Positions 25,331 to 34,444 of a DNA stretch of 64,000 bases are shown here, one piece after another. Both the position numbers and the translations under genes were made by a program. The DNA comes from Bacillota bacterium (GTDB taxonomy: Bacteria; Bacillota_I; Bacilli_A; RFN20; CAG-288). The notes below the pieces were generated by a model. It saw only the letters and a list, made by a program, of their open reading frames with translations, had not been told where the DNA came from and made no database searches. How positions within the stretch are numbered: the stretch's first letter is position 1; every line of letters starts with the position of its first letter. The DNA is taken from contig JAEWSJ010000037.1 of assembly GCA_023398335.1 (NCBI GenBank), forward strand, positions 1 through 64,000. The letters run 5' to 3'.

Positions 25331-27463
25331 ATGAAAATTAAACCTATAAAAGATTTACGAGATACAAATAAAATAAGCAAAGAAGCCCACTTAGATGATG
25401 AACCAATATTCATAACTAAAAACGGGTATCAAGATTTGGTGGTTCTTACACAAAAAAGATACGATAAAATAACAAGTAATAAGACTTTTGAGCACGAGGC
25501 ATCTTCGTTTTATAAACAAGCGAGAAAAATTGACATCTCATCTCAAAGTAAAGTTGAATTAGGATATGTCAGAGTTGCAAGTTCAACTATTGAAATAAGT
25601 ATTGCTAACGTTCCAGAAAACGTCAGACGAATCAAGGAAAAAATAGACTATGCGCTTGAAAATAAAGTCAGTCTTATTCTTTTCCATGAATTATCCCTTT
25701 CTGGTTATACCTGCGGAGATTTATTTCTAAATGATGATTTATTGAATGATACATTGGACGGAATAAAAGAATTAAAAGCATATTCATTATCAAAACCAAT
25801 TATTATTGTTGTTGGTGCAGCTTTATTAAAAGATAGCAATTTATATAATTGTGCAGTCACTTTATTTGATGGAAAGATTCTAGGAATCACACCAAAAAGT
25901 TTCATTCCAAATTACAACGAATTTTATGAAGCTAGATATTTTTCAACCTTTCCAAATTCTGTTAGCACTATTTTTATCGATGGAGAAGAAGTTCCATTTG
26001 GAACAAATATAATCTATCGCGATGAAAAATATTTACCTTTCAGTTTTTCATGTGAAATATGCGAAGATCTTTGGGTTCCAAATTCTCCTTCCATTTCTCA
26101 TTGCCTCCACGGAGCAAATATCATATTAAATCTTTCTGCTAGCAACGAAATAGTTGATAAAAATGAATACAGACGAGAATTAGTTAGAAACACTTCTTCT
26201 CGATTATTATGCGGCTACATTTATAGTTCATGTGGCAGAGGTGAATCCTCGCAAGACTTAATATTCTCTGGACATAATCTTATTGCGGAATGTGGCAGAA
26301 TATTTAAAGAAACAAAACTTTTTGATAATGAAACAATAATTGGGGAAATTGATCTCGATAAAATAATTAAAGAACGTAAACGTCAAACCACTTATAATAA
26401 TATTTTCGATAGTTCATACGAAACGGTTTATTTTTCATTAGATTTAAAAGATGTAACCGAATTAAAACGACATATTACTTCGTCTCCTTTCGCTCCTACA
26501 AATGCGACAGAAAGACAAGCAAGATGTAACATTATTTTAAGAATGCAATCAGAAAGTCTTTTGCAACGAATGAAGCACATACACTGCACAAAATTAGTTG
26601 TTGGTCTTTCTGGAGGACTCGATTCCACTTTAGCATTATTAGTCTCATATGAGGCTTTAAAGCTAAATAACATCGATCCTGTAAATTTAACTGCAATTAC
26701 TCTTCCTTCTTTTGGCACGACCGATTTAACCCATAGTAACGCATATATCCTTGCCAAGAAACTTGGATGTACTTTTCTAGACATAAATATCAATGCAGCA
26801 GTAAAGCAGCATTTCAAGGATATTCATCATGATGAGTCAATACATAATACTGCTTATGAAAATGCTCAAGCACGTGAAAGAACTCAAATACTAATGGATT
26901 ACGCTAACGATCATAATGCTATTATGGTTGGAACAGGTGACTTATCCGAATTGTGTTTAGGTTGGACTACTTATTGTGGAGACCACATGTCAATGTACGG
27001 AGTAAATGCGGGCGTGCCTAAAACATTAGTAAAATTTCTTGTTGAAGAATACGCTTATGAAAATCAGGATGTAAAAGATGTGCTTCTTTCAATTGTTAAC
27101 ACTCCTATTTCTCCTGAACTCATTCCACCAACTAAAGATAATAAAATACAACAAAAGACAGAAGATTTTGTTGGTCCTTATGAGTTAGTTGATTTCTTTA
27201 TCTACCATTTCTTACGTCATAATTATTCCATTAAAAAGATTGCTTTTTTAACAACGCAAGCATTTGGAAGCAAATATTCAAATGAAGAAATCAAAAAATG
27301 GTTAACATCTTTTATTAAAAGATTTTTCTCCACACAGTTTAAACGTAGTTGTTTACCAGACGGAATAAAGTTAGGTACTGTCGGAGTTTCTCCACGTGGA
27401 GATTTAAGAATGCCTTCTGATGCTTCTTATCAAGCATTCCTTGATGAATGTAACAAACTGTAA
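25331..27463 (+). CDS. nadE: Glutamine-dependent NAD synthetase with an N-terminal Phd/YefM antitoxin-like domain
   Basis: The enzyme amidates nicotinic acid adenine dinucleotide to NAD, using ammonia from glutamine. Residues about 77-380 form the nitrilase-type glutaminase with Glu120, Lys189 and Cys244 (ICEDLW). The synthetase domain has the PP-loop GLSGGLDST near 425. The oddity is residues 1-66: KIKPIKDLRDTNKISKEAH then EPIFITKNGYQDLVVLTQKRYD, which matches the Phd/YefM antitoxin fold (typically ISDLRN, then PVFLTKNGRGKYVILDIEDYE). The frame is continuous, no internal start lies between the domains, and promoter and ribosome site (GTGAGG) precede the fused start. No RelE/YoeB-type toxin is nearby. 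NadE itself is certain; the antitoxin-like domain is strongly supported; its role is unknown. Confidence 0.93.
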   Translation: MKIKPIKDLRDTNKISKEAHLDDEPIFITKNGYQDLVVLTQKRYDKITSNKTFEHEASSFYKQARKIDISSQSKVELGYVRVASSTIEISIANVPENVRRIKEKIDYALENKVSLILFHELSLSGYTCGDLFLNDDLLNDTLDGIKELKAYSLSKPIIIVVGAALLKDSNLYNCAVTLFDGKILGITPKSFIPNYNEFYEARYFSTFPNSVSTIFIDGEEVPFGTNIIYRDEKYLPFSFSCEICEDLWVPNSPSISHCLHGANIILNLSASNEIVDKNEYRRELVRNTSSRLLCGYIYSSCGRGESSQDLIFSGHNLIAECGRIFKETKLFDNETIIGEIDLDKIIKERKRQTTYNNIFDSSYETVYFSLDLKDVTELKRHITSSPFAPTNATERQARCNIILRMQSESLLQRMKHIHCTKLVVGLSGGLDSTLALLVSYEALKLNNIDPVNLTAITLPSFGTTDLTHSNAYILAKKLGCTFLDININAAVKQHFKDIHHDESIHNTAYENAQARERTQILMDYANDHNAIMVGTGDLSELCLGWTTYCGDHMSMYGVNAGVPKTLVKFLVEEYAYENQDVKDVLLSIVNTPISPELIPPTKDNKIQQKTEDFVGPYELVDFFIYHFLRHNYSIKKIAFLTTQAFGSKYSNEEIKKWLTSFIKRFFSTQFKRSCLPDGIKLGTVGVSPRGDLRMPSDASYQAFLDECNKL

Positions 27464-27519
27464 AACTATTACTAATTTACATTATGTTATGATTATTTTT
27501 CTAAATATTAAAAAAAGTA

Positions 27520-27548
27520 TTGTAATTCTATAAGAAAAAAATTATATT
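27520..27548 (+). promoter_or_regulatory. Promoter of the candidate small RNA
   Basis: TTGTAA (27520-27525), a 17-base spacer and TATATT (27543-27548). It lies after the end of nadE and has no coding frame downstream on its strand before the terminator. Confidence 0.55.
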
Positions 27549-27554
27549 ATATAT

Positions 27555-27650
27555 GTTGTTGAAAGACAACTTACATAGGGCTTTAATACCGAAAAGCTAT
27601 ATGTTTAATACCTTTCTTTAGCCTTCTAGATGTCCCTAGAGGGCCTTTTT
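27555..27650 (+). ncRNA. Candidate small RNA of about 95 nt
   Basis: The stretch between the promoter at 27520 and the terminator at 27621-27650 has no start codon with a ribosome site. It can fold: GTTGT pairs with ACAAC near 27555-27570, and GCTTT pairs with AAAGC near 27580-27597. TTTAATACC occurs twice. It does not look like 4.5S RNA, tmRNA, RNase P or 6S RNA to me. It could instead be only the nadE terminator region, but the separate promoter argues against that. Confidence 0.45.
27621..27650 (+). terminator. Rho-independent terminator of the small RNA
   Basis: GCCTTCTAG (27621-27629) pairs with CTAGAGGGC (27636-27644) in a 9-pair stem with one G-T pair, followed by TTTTT. The T-run is only on the plus strand, so it does not serve ung. 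Confidence 0.8.
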
Positions 27651-27652
27651 AT

Positions 27653-28306
27653 TTATTCTAATTTCCAATTTACTGGGGATATGTGGTTTTTGATTAAATA
27701 TTCATTTGTCTTGCTAAATGGACACGAGCCAAAAAAACCACGATATGAAGATAACGGAGATGGGTGAGCTGATTTAATAATACAATTTTTACTTTTATCA
27801 ATATATTTTTCACATTTATACGCCTCTGAACCCCATAATATAAAAACTACATTGCTTCTGTAGTTAGAAATACATTTTATCGTATCGTAAAATAAAGTTT
27901 TATACTCGGCAAAATTATGTGATAAAGGTTTTCCTTTTTCGACTGTTAAAATTGAATTAATTAACAATACACCTTCGCTCGACCATTTAGATAAATCACC
28001 GTTATTAGGAAAATCATAGTTTAAATCACTAACATATTCTTTAAATATATTACGTAAACTTGGTGGCAATTTAGTGCCTTTAGGAACAGAGAAAGATAAT
28101 CCTTGTGCTTGTCCTTCTTCATGATAAGGGTCTTGTCCAACAATAACAACCTTGATCTTGTCAAATGGAGTATTTAAAAACGCTTTTAGAATATTTTCGT
28201 GCTTAGGATAAATGGTATTATTGCTGTATCTATCATTAATCGTAAACACTAGATTTCTAATATCATTTTTATGTAATTCATTAAAGAAGAAAGAAAACCA
28301 ATTCAT
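27653..28306 (-). CDS. ung: Uracil-DNA glycosylase
   Basis: Family 1 uracil-DNA glycosylase that removes uracil from DNA (217 aa). Motifs are GQDPYHEEGQAQG (water-activating Asp), LLINSILTVEKGKPLSH and HPSPLSSYRGFFG. It is 5 bases after the 694-aa membrane protein gene, so the two may be co-transcribed. Confidence 0.95.
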   Translation of the reverse strand: MNWFSFFFNELHKNDIRNLVFTINDRYSNNTIYPKHENILKAFLNTPFDKIKVVIVGQDPYHEEGQAQGLSFSVPKGTKLPPSLRNIFKEYVSDLNYDFPNNGDLSKWSSEGVLLINSILTVEKGKPLSHNFAEYKTLFYDTIKCISNYRSNVVFILWGSEAYKCEKYIDKSKNCIIKSAHPSPLSSYRGFFGSCPFSKTNEYLIKNHISPVNWKLE

Positions 28307-28311
28307 TTAAG

Positions 28312-30396
28312 TTATTTCTTATTCTTAACAAATAAAGCTGAATTAACATTTTTTACTTCAATTGGTCCTATTGGTTTATGAGCGTCAAAAGATGGCACTT
28401 CATCAATGGACTTTATTTTATCCGCAGTAATTAATTCGGGATTCTTGTTAACTTCCTTTTTTATTGGCTTAATAGTAATTGGCTTTACAGTTGGAACTAC
28501 TAAAGTAATACCTTGATGGAAAGCATCAAGTGGAGATAATTTTACCTGTGATTTATCAATATTATTTAAATTTGACAATCTGTTTTCAGTAGCAACAAGA
28601 GGTTTAATAACTTTCTTTTCTTGTTTAAGTGGTTTAATAATTTTAACCGGTTTGACAATAGGTTTATTTGGTGCAACCTTCTCTTGTTCTGAAGCAGCAA
28701 CAAGAGGTGTAATCGCCTCGCTAACACTATCACTTTCATCTATCTTTTTTTCAACAAATGCTTTAGCAGTTAGTTCGTTTGTAATTATCTTACTCTTGGA
28801 TATAATGTCGTTATTATATTCTCTAATCGCTTTATTTTTTGTCTCATCATCGTATGAAAGATGCTTTAATTTAAATGGTTCTAATTCATTAAGTAAAGAA
28901 TAGTAATTATCTCCAAATCTGTTCTTTATCGCTGATTCATCCATTTCTTCAGACTCAATTACATCAGAGATATCTTCTTCTTCATCAACAAAAGATTTTC
29001 CTTCTTTTACTAAGTAAGCATAACCATCTTCATCAAACGATATATTATCTTCTAAGTTTTGTTTAAGCATTGGATCAACAATCTGATCATCTTTAGTTAC
29101 TAAGATATTGATATCAATTGAATTGATATCGACTTCTTGAACACCTTCATCTGGAACGATGAACGTTTCTATATTCACATCATTCTCTGATGTCTTAGAT
29201 TTATCTTCAATTGATAAAATATCATTAATAGTAACACCTTGATTTGCTGATAAATCTTCTTCAATGTTTTCTTTGATCAGTTCTTTTCTTACTTCGGATG
29301 GTTCTACCAAGAAATCGCTATTTGATATTTTTCCTTTTGACACCACCCCATCCGAAATATCGTCGATATATGATGCTTTTTTGTACATCATATCAGTTCT
29401 AATCTTTTTATCATCACTCATTGACAGCGTTGCTATAGAATTAATATCGCCAGTAATTTCACTATTATCGACATAGCCAAAGAAAGACAAATTCTTCTTT
29501 GATATTGTTGCCACTTCACTTGATTCAACTGGAGTAAAGTTCGATTTTGTATTATCTTTCTTTCTTATTGATTTAACTATAACATGACACAACCATAATA
29601 CTAATACTAGTATCAAAGAAGCCATTAATAAAGTAAATAATATTTCAATAATCATTCCCCAAGTCCAAACAAATTGACTTATATGAACAGCTGGAACATC
29701 AGTAATACTCCCTGACAACGCAGAAAAGAATTTATCAAATTCAGTAAAAGTCAATACAACAAATTCATTCGTTAAAAACGATTCAAATACTTGGTAAATC
29801 GAATCGTAATGATAACTCCATAAAACACGAATAAAAATATATAAAAGAACAAAGAGCGAATAGATAATAGAAAGAATAATTCTAATCGTAGGTCTAGTTT
29901 TTTTATCGTTTAAATTTACAACTCCATCTCTCGAAGATGATTCAATCATCTTGTTCTCTAAAGAAATAAGCGGCGTCGATTCATTTACAAAGACAACGTT
30001 ATTCGCATCATAATGCGTAAATGAAGACGGCGCATCATTCTCTTTACTTAATAGTTCAATCTCTTTAGCAATGCAAACAGCGTTATAATCTTTTCTCTTC
30101 TTTACTGAGTTAGTAATAAGAGTTGAAGTCAATAAAACAATTAATAAAATTAACGCAACGAAAATACCTACAATTGTAGTTCCGGCTAAAGATGGATTAC
30201 TTGTATCTATTGAAATCCAACTAGCAAAGAACGAGTTCCAAACTGTACTAAAGAAATTATCAACATTATCATAAATAGGAGCAATTGTTACAGCATCTAA
30301 ATTAATTATTGTTTCTCTAATTGTCGGAATTGAATACACGCAAAAGAATATAGCACTAAGGATAACAATAATTACTGAGAACACAATTCGTTTCAT
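28312..30396 (-). CDS. Large membrane protein of unknown function with long acidic and Lys-Pro tail
   Basis: A 694-residue protein. Four hydrophobic segments lie at about 4-22, 74-95, 172-192 and 250-275. From about 285 onward it is a long soluble region: acidic and Ser-rich to about 520, then Lys/Pro/Val-rich, with several copies of a KPI/KPL-type motif (VKPVKIIKPLKQ, PTVKPITIKPIKK). I know no family match. The layout (membrane anchor plus low-complexity tail) suggests a scaffold for envelope or division proteins, which is only inference. It lies between ung and another unknown gene. Confidence 0.65.
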   Translation of the reverse strand: MKRIVFSVIIVILSAIFFCVYSIPTIRETIINLDAVTIAPIYDNVDNFFSTVWNSFFASWISIDTSNPSLAGTTIVGIFVALILLIVLLTSTLITNSVKKRKDYNAVCIAKEIELLSKENDAPSSFTHYDANNVVFVNESTPLISLENKMIESSSRDGVVNLNDKKTRPTIRIILSIIYSLFVLLYIFIRVLWSYHYDSIYQVFESFLTNEFVVLTFTEFDKFFSALSGSITDVPAVHISQFVWTWGMIIEILFTLLMASLILVLVLWLCHVIVKSIRKKDNTKSNFTPVESSEVATISKKNLSFFGYVDNSEITGDINSIATLSMSDDKKIRTDMMYKKASYIDDISDGVVSKGKISNSDFLVEPSEVRKELIKENIEEDLSANQGVTINDILSIEDKSKTSENDVNIETFIVPDEGVQEVDINSIDINILVTKDDQIVDPMLKQNLEDNISFDEDGYAYLVKEGKSFVDEEEDISDVIESEEMDESAIKNRFGDNYYSLLNELEPFKLKHLSYDDETKNKAIREYNNDIISKSKIITNELTAKAFVEKKIDESDSVSEAITPLVAASEQEKVAPNKPIVKPVKIIKPLKQEKKVIKPLVATENRLSNLNNIDKSQVKLSPLDAFHQGITLVVPTVKPITIKPIKKEVNKNPELITADKIKSIDEVPSFDAHKPIGPIEVKNVNSALFVKNKK

Positions 30397-30419
30397 TTTG
30401 TTTTCACCTTCACTTTATA

Positions 30420-31337
30420 TTACTTAAATACATCAGGTGAATTAACGAATTTTGTTTCTCCTGATGCCTCGATATTTTCTCTATCATATTCCTCTAATGA
30501 TAATAACAACTTTGAATTTGTTTCTGATATATCTTCACAATTTTTCACAATGTTAAAAATTGAATAAATACTATCATCAAAAACAAGTACTTTTCTATTT
30601 AATTTAGATACAAAAGGAATGATTGGTAAAGCATAAATATCATCATGTATTAAGCAAATATCAAATTGGAATGTTAAGACAGCCATTCTAAGTGAATCAA
30701 TCGACTCAAAATATACCGACTTATCATCATGCTCTATAACTAGATCTGGGTTAATAGCAAATAAACTATAATCAAATTTATCTTTGAATTTCTTACTTGC
30801 TTTTAATCTTGCAAATTGAACTTTAATTAACGAGGCGTGATTAGAAATAATCATTATTTTTTTGCCTTTAAATTTTTCAGGAAGGGAGTATATTGCATCA
30901 TCAACAACCGAATTAAGTAAATAATTTATTTTTGATGAACATGAAGACATAATATATCTACTTTCCTTTGAAGGATTCATAAAAGCACAATTAAGAGAAT
31001 TAAACGCTTTTATATAAGCGATACAAATATGATTTAAAACCTTATAACTTAGTTCGCCATTTTTTATCTTTAGCGCTTCTTCAATGAGTGAATAAAATTC
31101 TTTAGAATAATCTTTTTTTATGCCGTTTTTTACAAGCAACCCATTATATAATATACAGGTTGTTAGAGGGGAAATATACGCTGACGAAAAAGATATATCA
31201 TCATACTCCATATAAAAGGTATCATTAGAATCATCTAATGAAACTAATGGCTTATTCTTAATATTGTCAATCCTCTTGGTTACTCGATATTTAGCAATAG
31301 TAGATAACCAAGAAAAATAGTTTTTGATCTTGCCCAT
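30420..31337 (-). CDS. Conserved-looking soluble protein of unknown function
   Basis: A 305-residue protein without signal peptide or membrane segments. The region of about 165-265 alternates hydrophobic strands and helices (KKIMIISNHASLIKVQ, DICLIHDDIYALPIIPF, RKVLVFDDS), which resembles an alpha/beta Rossmann-like fold. No catalytic motif is recognisable. It is 23 bases upstream of the 694-residue membrane protein gene and on the same strand, so the two probably form one unit with ung. Confidence 0.6.
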   Translation of the reverse strand: MGKIKNYFSWLSTIAKYRVTKRIDNIKNKPLVSLDDSNDTFYMEYDDISFSSAYISPLTTCILYNGLLVKNGIKKDYSKEFYSLIEEALKIKNGELSYKVLNHICIAYIKAFNSLNCAFMNPSKESRYIMSSCSSKINYLLNSVVDDAIYSLPEKFKGKKIMIISNHASLIKVQFARLKASKKFKDKFDYSLFAINPDLVIEHDDKSVYFESIDSLRMAVLTFQFDICLIHDDIYALPIIPFVSKLNRKVLVFDDSIYSIFNIVKNCEDISETNSKLLLSLEEYDRENIEASGETKFVNSPDVFK

Positions 31338-31502
31338 TTTTACCTCTAATTAATTATATCAATAAACCAAAGATTTTTAAATGTTATTTAGTAAAAATGA
31401 AAATTACCTTTAATTACACAGTACTTTTTTATCTACTGTTAATGAGTTTTTTTCTTTATTTATACTTCTAATTAAGTTATCATTATTACGTGAGGTTAAA
31501 AA

Positions 31503-32222
31503 ATGAAAATTAAGTACGTTTTCTTCGACTGTTGGGATACTGTTATTAACTTTGAAAGACAAGATAAGTACGAAGAAGTAAAGATAATTTATGATCATGT
31601 TATCAACAAGGAACTATGCTCTTTTGAAGAATTATGTGAAGCGCATGAAGCGCTACTTAAAGATTATCATCTTTCGACAAAATTTGAAGTGCCTCAAGAC
31701 AGAATAATAGCGTATTTAGTTGAATCAAAAAACTTAAAATTAGATGTATCTTATAAGAAGATTTGTCAACTAAGGACCAAAGCTTGGCGTCCAACATTAA
31801 TGGAAGGCATAAAAGAATTTATAACATTCTTAAAAGATAACAATATAGGTTGTTCAGTTCTTTCAAATACTATACAAACTCAAAAACAAACTGATAAGTA
31901 TATTCGCAAATTATTTGGAGAAGATTATCCTTTTGACTTGGTTATTGCTTCTTCGGAATATTGCGTCAAAAAGCCAGATCCAAGATTTTTCTTATTAGGA
32001 GCTACAAAAATAGGAGTTGATCCTAAAGAATGCATTTATATCGGTGATACGTTTAGAGCTGATATTAGAGGCTCATCTTCTGCTGGTATGCATCCTATCT
32101 GGATAAACTGGAAGAAGAAAGAAACTCCAAAAGATGTTGATGGATTAGATTATCTTGAATTTACTTCCTATAAAGATATGATTAAGTATTTTAAATTAAG
32201 CGGGTGTAAATATGAGTTCTAA
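31503..32222 (+). CDS. HAD-superfamily hydrolase
   Basis: A 239-residue phosphatase-like protein. Motif I is DCWDT (aspartate nucleophile), motif II is in SVLSNT, and motifs III and IV are KKPDP and IGDTFRADIRG. A cap domain lies near 20-90. The substrate is unknown. The stop overlaps the thioesterase gene by 11 bases, which suggests the two are translated together. Confidence 0.87.
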   Translation: MKIKYVFFDCWDTVINFERQDKYEEVKIIYDHVINKELCSFEELCEAHEALLKDYHLSTKFEVPQDRIIAYLVESKNLKLDVSYKKICQLRTKAWRPTLMEGIKEFITFLKDNNIGCSVLSNTIQTQKQTDKYIRKLFGEDYPFDLVIASSEYCVKKPDPRFFLLGATKIGVDPKECIYIGDTFRADIRGSSSAGMHPIWINWKKKETPKDVDGLDYLEFTSYKDMIKYFKLSGCKYEF

Positions 32223-32958
32223 TCTAAATAAATTAACAGAGGAAATACAGTTTTCTTATTCATATAGAGATGCATACAATAATCCTTTCCCTTCACATAT
32301 TCTAGAATTATTTCAAGATATTGGCTCAGATCACGCTGATAAGTTAGGAGTTGGCTATAATGAAATGGTTAAGAAAAATATTATTTGGGTCATAACTAAA
32401 AACCGTTATCACATCTATCAAGATATGCCTTATGACAATTTAACCTTGACAACCTGGCCATTACAAAAGGGTGCCTTATCATTTGATCGTGAATATGTAA
32501 TAAAAGACCTAAATTCAAATGTTATTGTTAAAGGCACTTCTAAATGGTGTCTTGTTGATATTAACACGCGTAAATTACTGCTCTCAAAAGTAATCGACTA
32601 CATTGGTATTGAAGATTTTTGCACCGAGGTTAATTTTGAAGATCCATATGAGAACTTAATGGAATTTGAACATAATGAAGAAAATTATCTAAAATCATTT
32701 GATGTTAATTTTTCTCTACTCGATCATAACTTTCATCTAAATAATACTCATTATGCATCTTTTATCTTAGATTCAATTAAAAATATCAAAGGTAAAAAAA
32801 TTATTGATTTACAGATAAATTACTTAGCTGAATGTAAATTCAACGATGAAATAAAAACTTTCTATAAAGAAGTTGATGAAAACACATTAATGATTGAAGG
32901 AATTAGACAAGATGATGTTGTTTCGTTTCTCTCATTAGTCAAAATTGAATCAATATGA
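32212..32958 (+). CDS. Acyl-ACP thioesterase family protein
   Basis: A 248-residue double hotdog protein that releases fatty acids from acyl carrier protein. Markers are WVITKNRYHIYQDMPYDNLTLTTWP in the first hotdog and DHNFHLNNTHYASFILD (the DxNxHVNN-type catalytic segment) in the second. It overlaps the HAD gene and precedes a small membrane protein gene. No fatty acid synthesis genes are in the window, so the lipid link is from the family only. Confidence 0.88.
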   Translation: MSSNLNKLTEEIQFSYSYRDAYNNPFPSHILELFQDIGSDHADKLGVGYNEMVKKNIIWVITKNRYHIYQDMPYDNLTLTTWPLQKGALSFDREYVIKDLNSNVIVKGTSKWCLVDINTRKLLLSKVIDYIGIEDFCTEVNFEDPYENLMEFEHNEENYLKSFDVNFSLLDHNFHLNNTHYASFILDSIKNIKGKKIIDLQINYLAECKFNDEIKTFYKEVDENTLMIEGIRQDDVVSFLSLVKIESI

Positions 32959-32983
32959 TAAAATAAATAAAAGGAGTCTATTT

Positions 32984-33352
32984 ATGAATAACTTTAGCGA
33001 CAAAATGAAAAAAAGATTTAATTCTTTCACAACAGAAAATTATATTATCTTTGCCATCGAACTTATACTTGCTGTAACTTTTATATATTTTACAATAAAT
33101 TTATGGATTAGAATTAAATTAGGAATCACATTCTTTGGAGAAAAATTTAAAGCCTATGAAATAGTAGTCTCAGTTTTAGTAACTTTGCTTTCTATTATGA
33201 TGGTAGCAATACTTATTTATGAGATATGCTTTAAAGATTTTGAAAAAGAAAAGAACATTGATAAAAAAATTATCAAAAACGGTCATGTTATTACCGTTGA
33301 AAAAGTAGATGAAGACAAAGAAGAAAACAAGAACAAAGAAACAGATGATTAA
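32984..33352 (+). CDS. Small two-helix membrane protein of unknown function
   Basis: ATG 32984 follows AAAGGAG, giving 122 aa; the frame is open from 32945. Two hydrophobic segments are at about 20-40 and 58-80. The C-terminal tail from about 88 is charged, rich in Lys, Glu and Asp. I do not recognise a family. It is the last gene before a terminator. Confidence 0.6.
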   Translation: MNNFSDKMKKRFNSFTTENYIIFAIELILAVTFIYFTINLWIRIKLGITFFGEKFKAYEIVVSVLVTLLSIMMVAILIYEICFKDFEKEKNIDKKIIKNGHVITVEKVDEDKEENKNKETDD

Positions 33353-33358
33353 AAATTT

Positions 33359-33386
33359 TAAGGGATGTTAATTCAATCCCTTTTTT
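33359..33386 (+). terminator. Rho-independent terminator
   Basis: AAGGGAT pairs with ATCCCTT, followed by TTTT. It ends the HAD-thioesterase unit and isolates the trigger factor gene. Confidence 0.85.
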
Positions 33387-33394
33387 GATAATAT

Positions 33395-33426
33395 TTGATG
33401 ATATTAGTTATGTATTAAGATATAAT
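33395..33426 (+). promoter_or_regulatory. Promoter of the shortened trigger factor gene
   Basis: A perfect TATAAT (33421-33426) lies 29 bases before ATG 33455. The -35 is weak: TTGATG at 33395-33400 with a 20-base spacer. Together with the terminator at 33359, this leaves no room for a coding region of the missing N-terminal domain. Confidence 0.45.
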
Positions 33427-33454
33427 TATTATAGTTTAGAAAGAGAGATACACA

Positions 33455-34393
33455 ATGTCAAATCAAAAAATTAGTGCTTACAAATCCTTAGAACTTGGAA
33501 AAGAAGAAGTTGCAAAAGTAACAGAAGAAGAACTTCAAGGCGAAATTAATAAATTAGTTACTCAACAAACAAAATTAGAACCAAAAGAAGGAAAATCAGT
33601 TAATGGAGATACTGTTAATATTGATTTTGAAGGCTTTGTTGATGGAGTAGCTTTTGATGGTGGAAAAGCTGAAAAATTCGATCTCGAATTAGGTTCAAAT
33701 ACTTTTATTCCTGGTTTTGAGGATCAATTAGTTGGATTAGTTAAAGGCGATGAAAAAGATGTAGTTGTTAAATTCCCAGAGAACTATCAAGCTGAAAATT
33801 TAAAAGGCAAAGAAGCCACATTCAAATGTAAAGTTAACGAAGTTAAAGTTAAAAAAGAAGCTCAATTCAACGATGAATTAGCAAAATCATTGGGATTAAA
33901 TAATGTTGATGAATTAAAAGAAAATATCAATAAGAATTTATTACTACAACACGAACAACATGCAAACAATGCATATTTATCAAAAGTCTGCAATCATATT
34001 GCTGAAAACAGCGATATTGATATTGAAGAAAAAGACACTGATGCAAGAGTCGAAAATATTATTGAGTATTACAAACAAAATATGGCTCAATACGGCTCAA
34101 CTTTAGATCAATTCTTAGAAATGAGTGGTAAAACACTAGATGAATTCAAAAAAGAATTACGTCAAGAAGCTGTTAATTCTCTTAAAGTAGACCGTATCTT
34201 CGATTACATCAGAGATGAAGAAGGTTTGACTGCAACAGAAAAAGAAATTGATGATGAATGTAAAGCTATTCAAGCTCATTATCACATTACTGATGAACAA
34301 CTCGCTAAATTTAAAGAAGAAAGAAGCGAAGACATCAAAGCTGAAATCGCTCGTCAAAAAATCTGCGAATTCTTAATCAAAAACAACAAGTAA
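33455..34393 (+). CDS. tig: Trigger factor-like chaperone lacking the ribosome-binding domain
   Basis: Chaperone and peptidyl-prolyl isomerase of the trigger factor family, 312 aa instead of about 430. It begins at the linker ([19 protein letters not shown]) that normally follows the ribosome-binding domain. The FKBP-type domain is at about 50-130 ([36 protein letters not shown]), then the helical C-terminal chaperone arms. The GFRxGKxP ribosome-docking motif is absent. Promoter and terminator immediately upstream show the gene is complete as it stands. It may act away from the ribosome; a full-length copy elsewhere cannot be excluded. Confidence 0.88.
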   Translation: MSNQKISAYKSLELGKEEVAKVTEEELQGEINKLVTQQTKLEPKEGKSVNGDTVNIDFEGFVDGVAFDGGKAEKFDLELGSNTFIPGFEDQLVGLVKGDEKDVVVKFPENYQAENLKGKEATFKCKVNEVKVKKEAQFNDELAKSLGLNNVDELKENINKNLLLQHEQHANNAYLSKVCNHIAENSDIDIEEKDTDARVENIIEYYKQNMAQYGSTLDQFLEMSGKTLDEFKKELRQEAVNSLKVDRIFDYIRDEEGLTATEKEIDDECKAIQAHYHITDEQLAKFKEERSEDIKAEIARQKICEFLIKNNK

Positions 34394-34401
34394 TCAAATA
34401 A

Positions 34402-34436
34402 AAAACATATCAATTTTACAATGATATGTTTTTTTA
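34402..34436 (+). terminator. Rho-independent terminator
   Basis: ACATATCA pairs with TGATATGT, followed by T7. It lies after the trigger factor gene, in front of the convergent methyltransferase gene. Confidence 0.85.
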
Positions 34437-34444
34437 TGTGCTTA

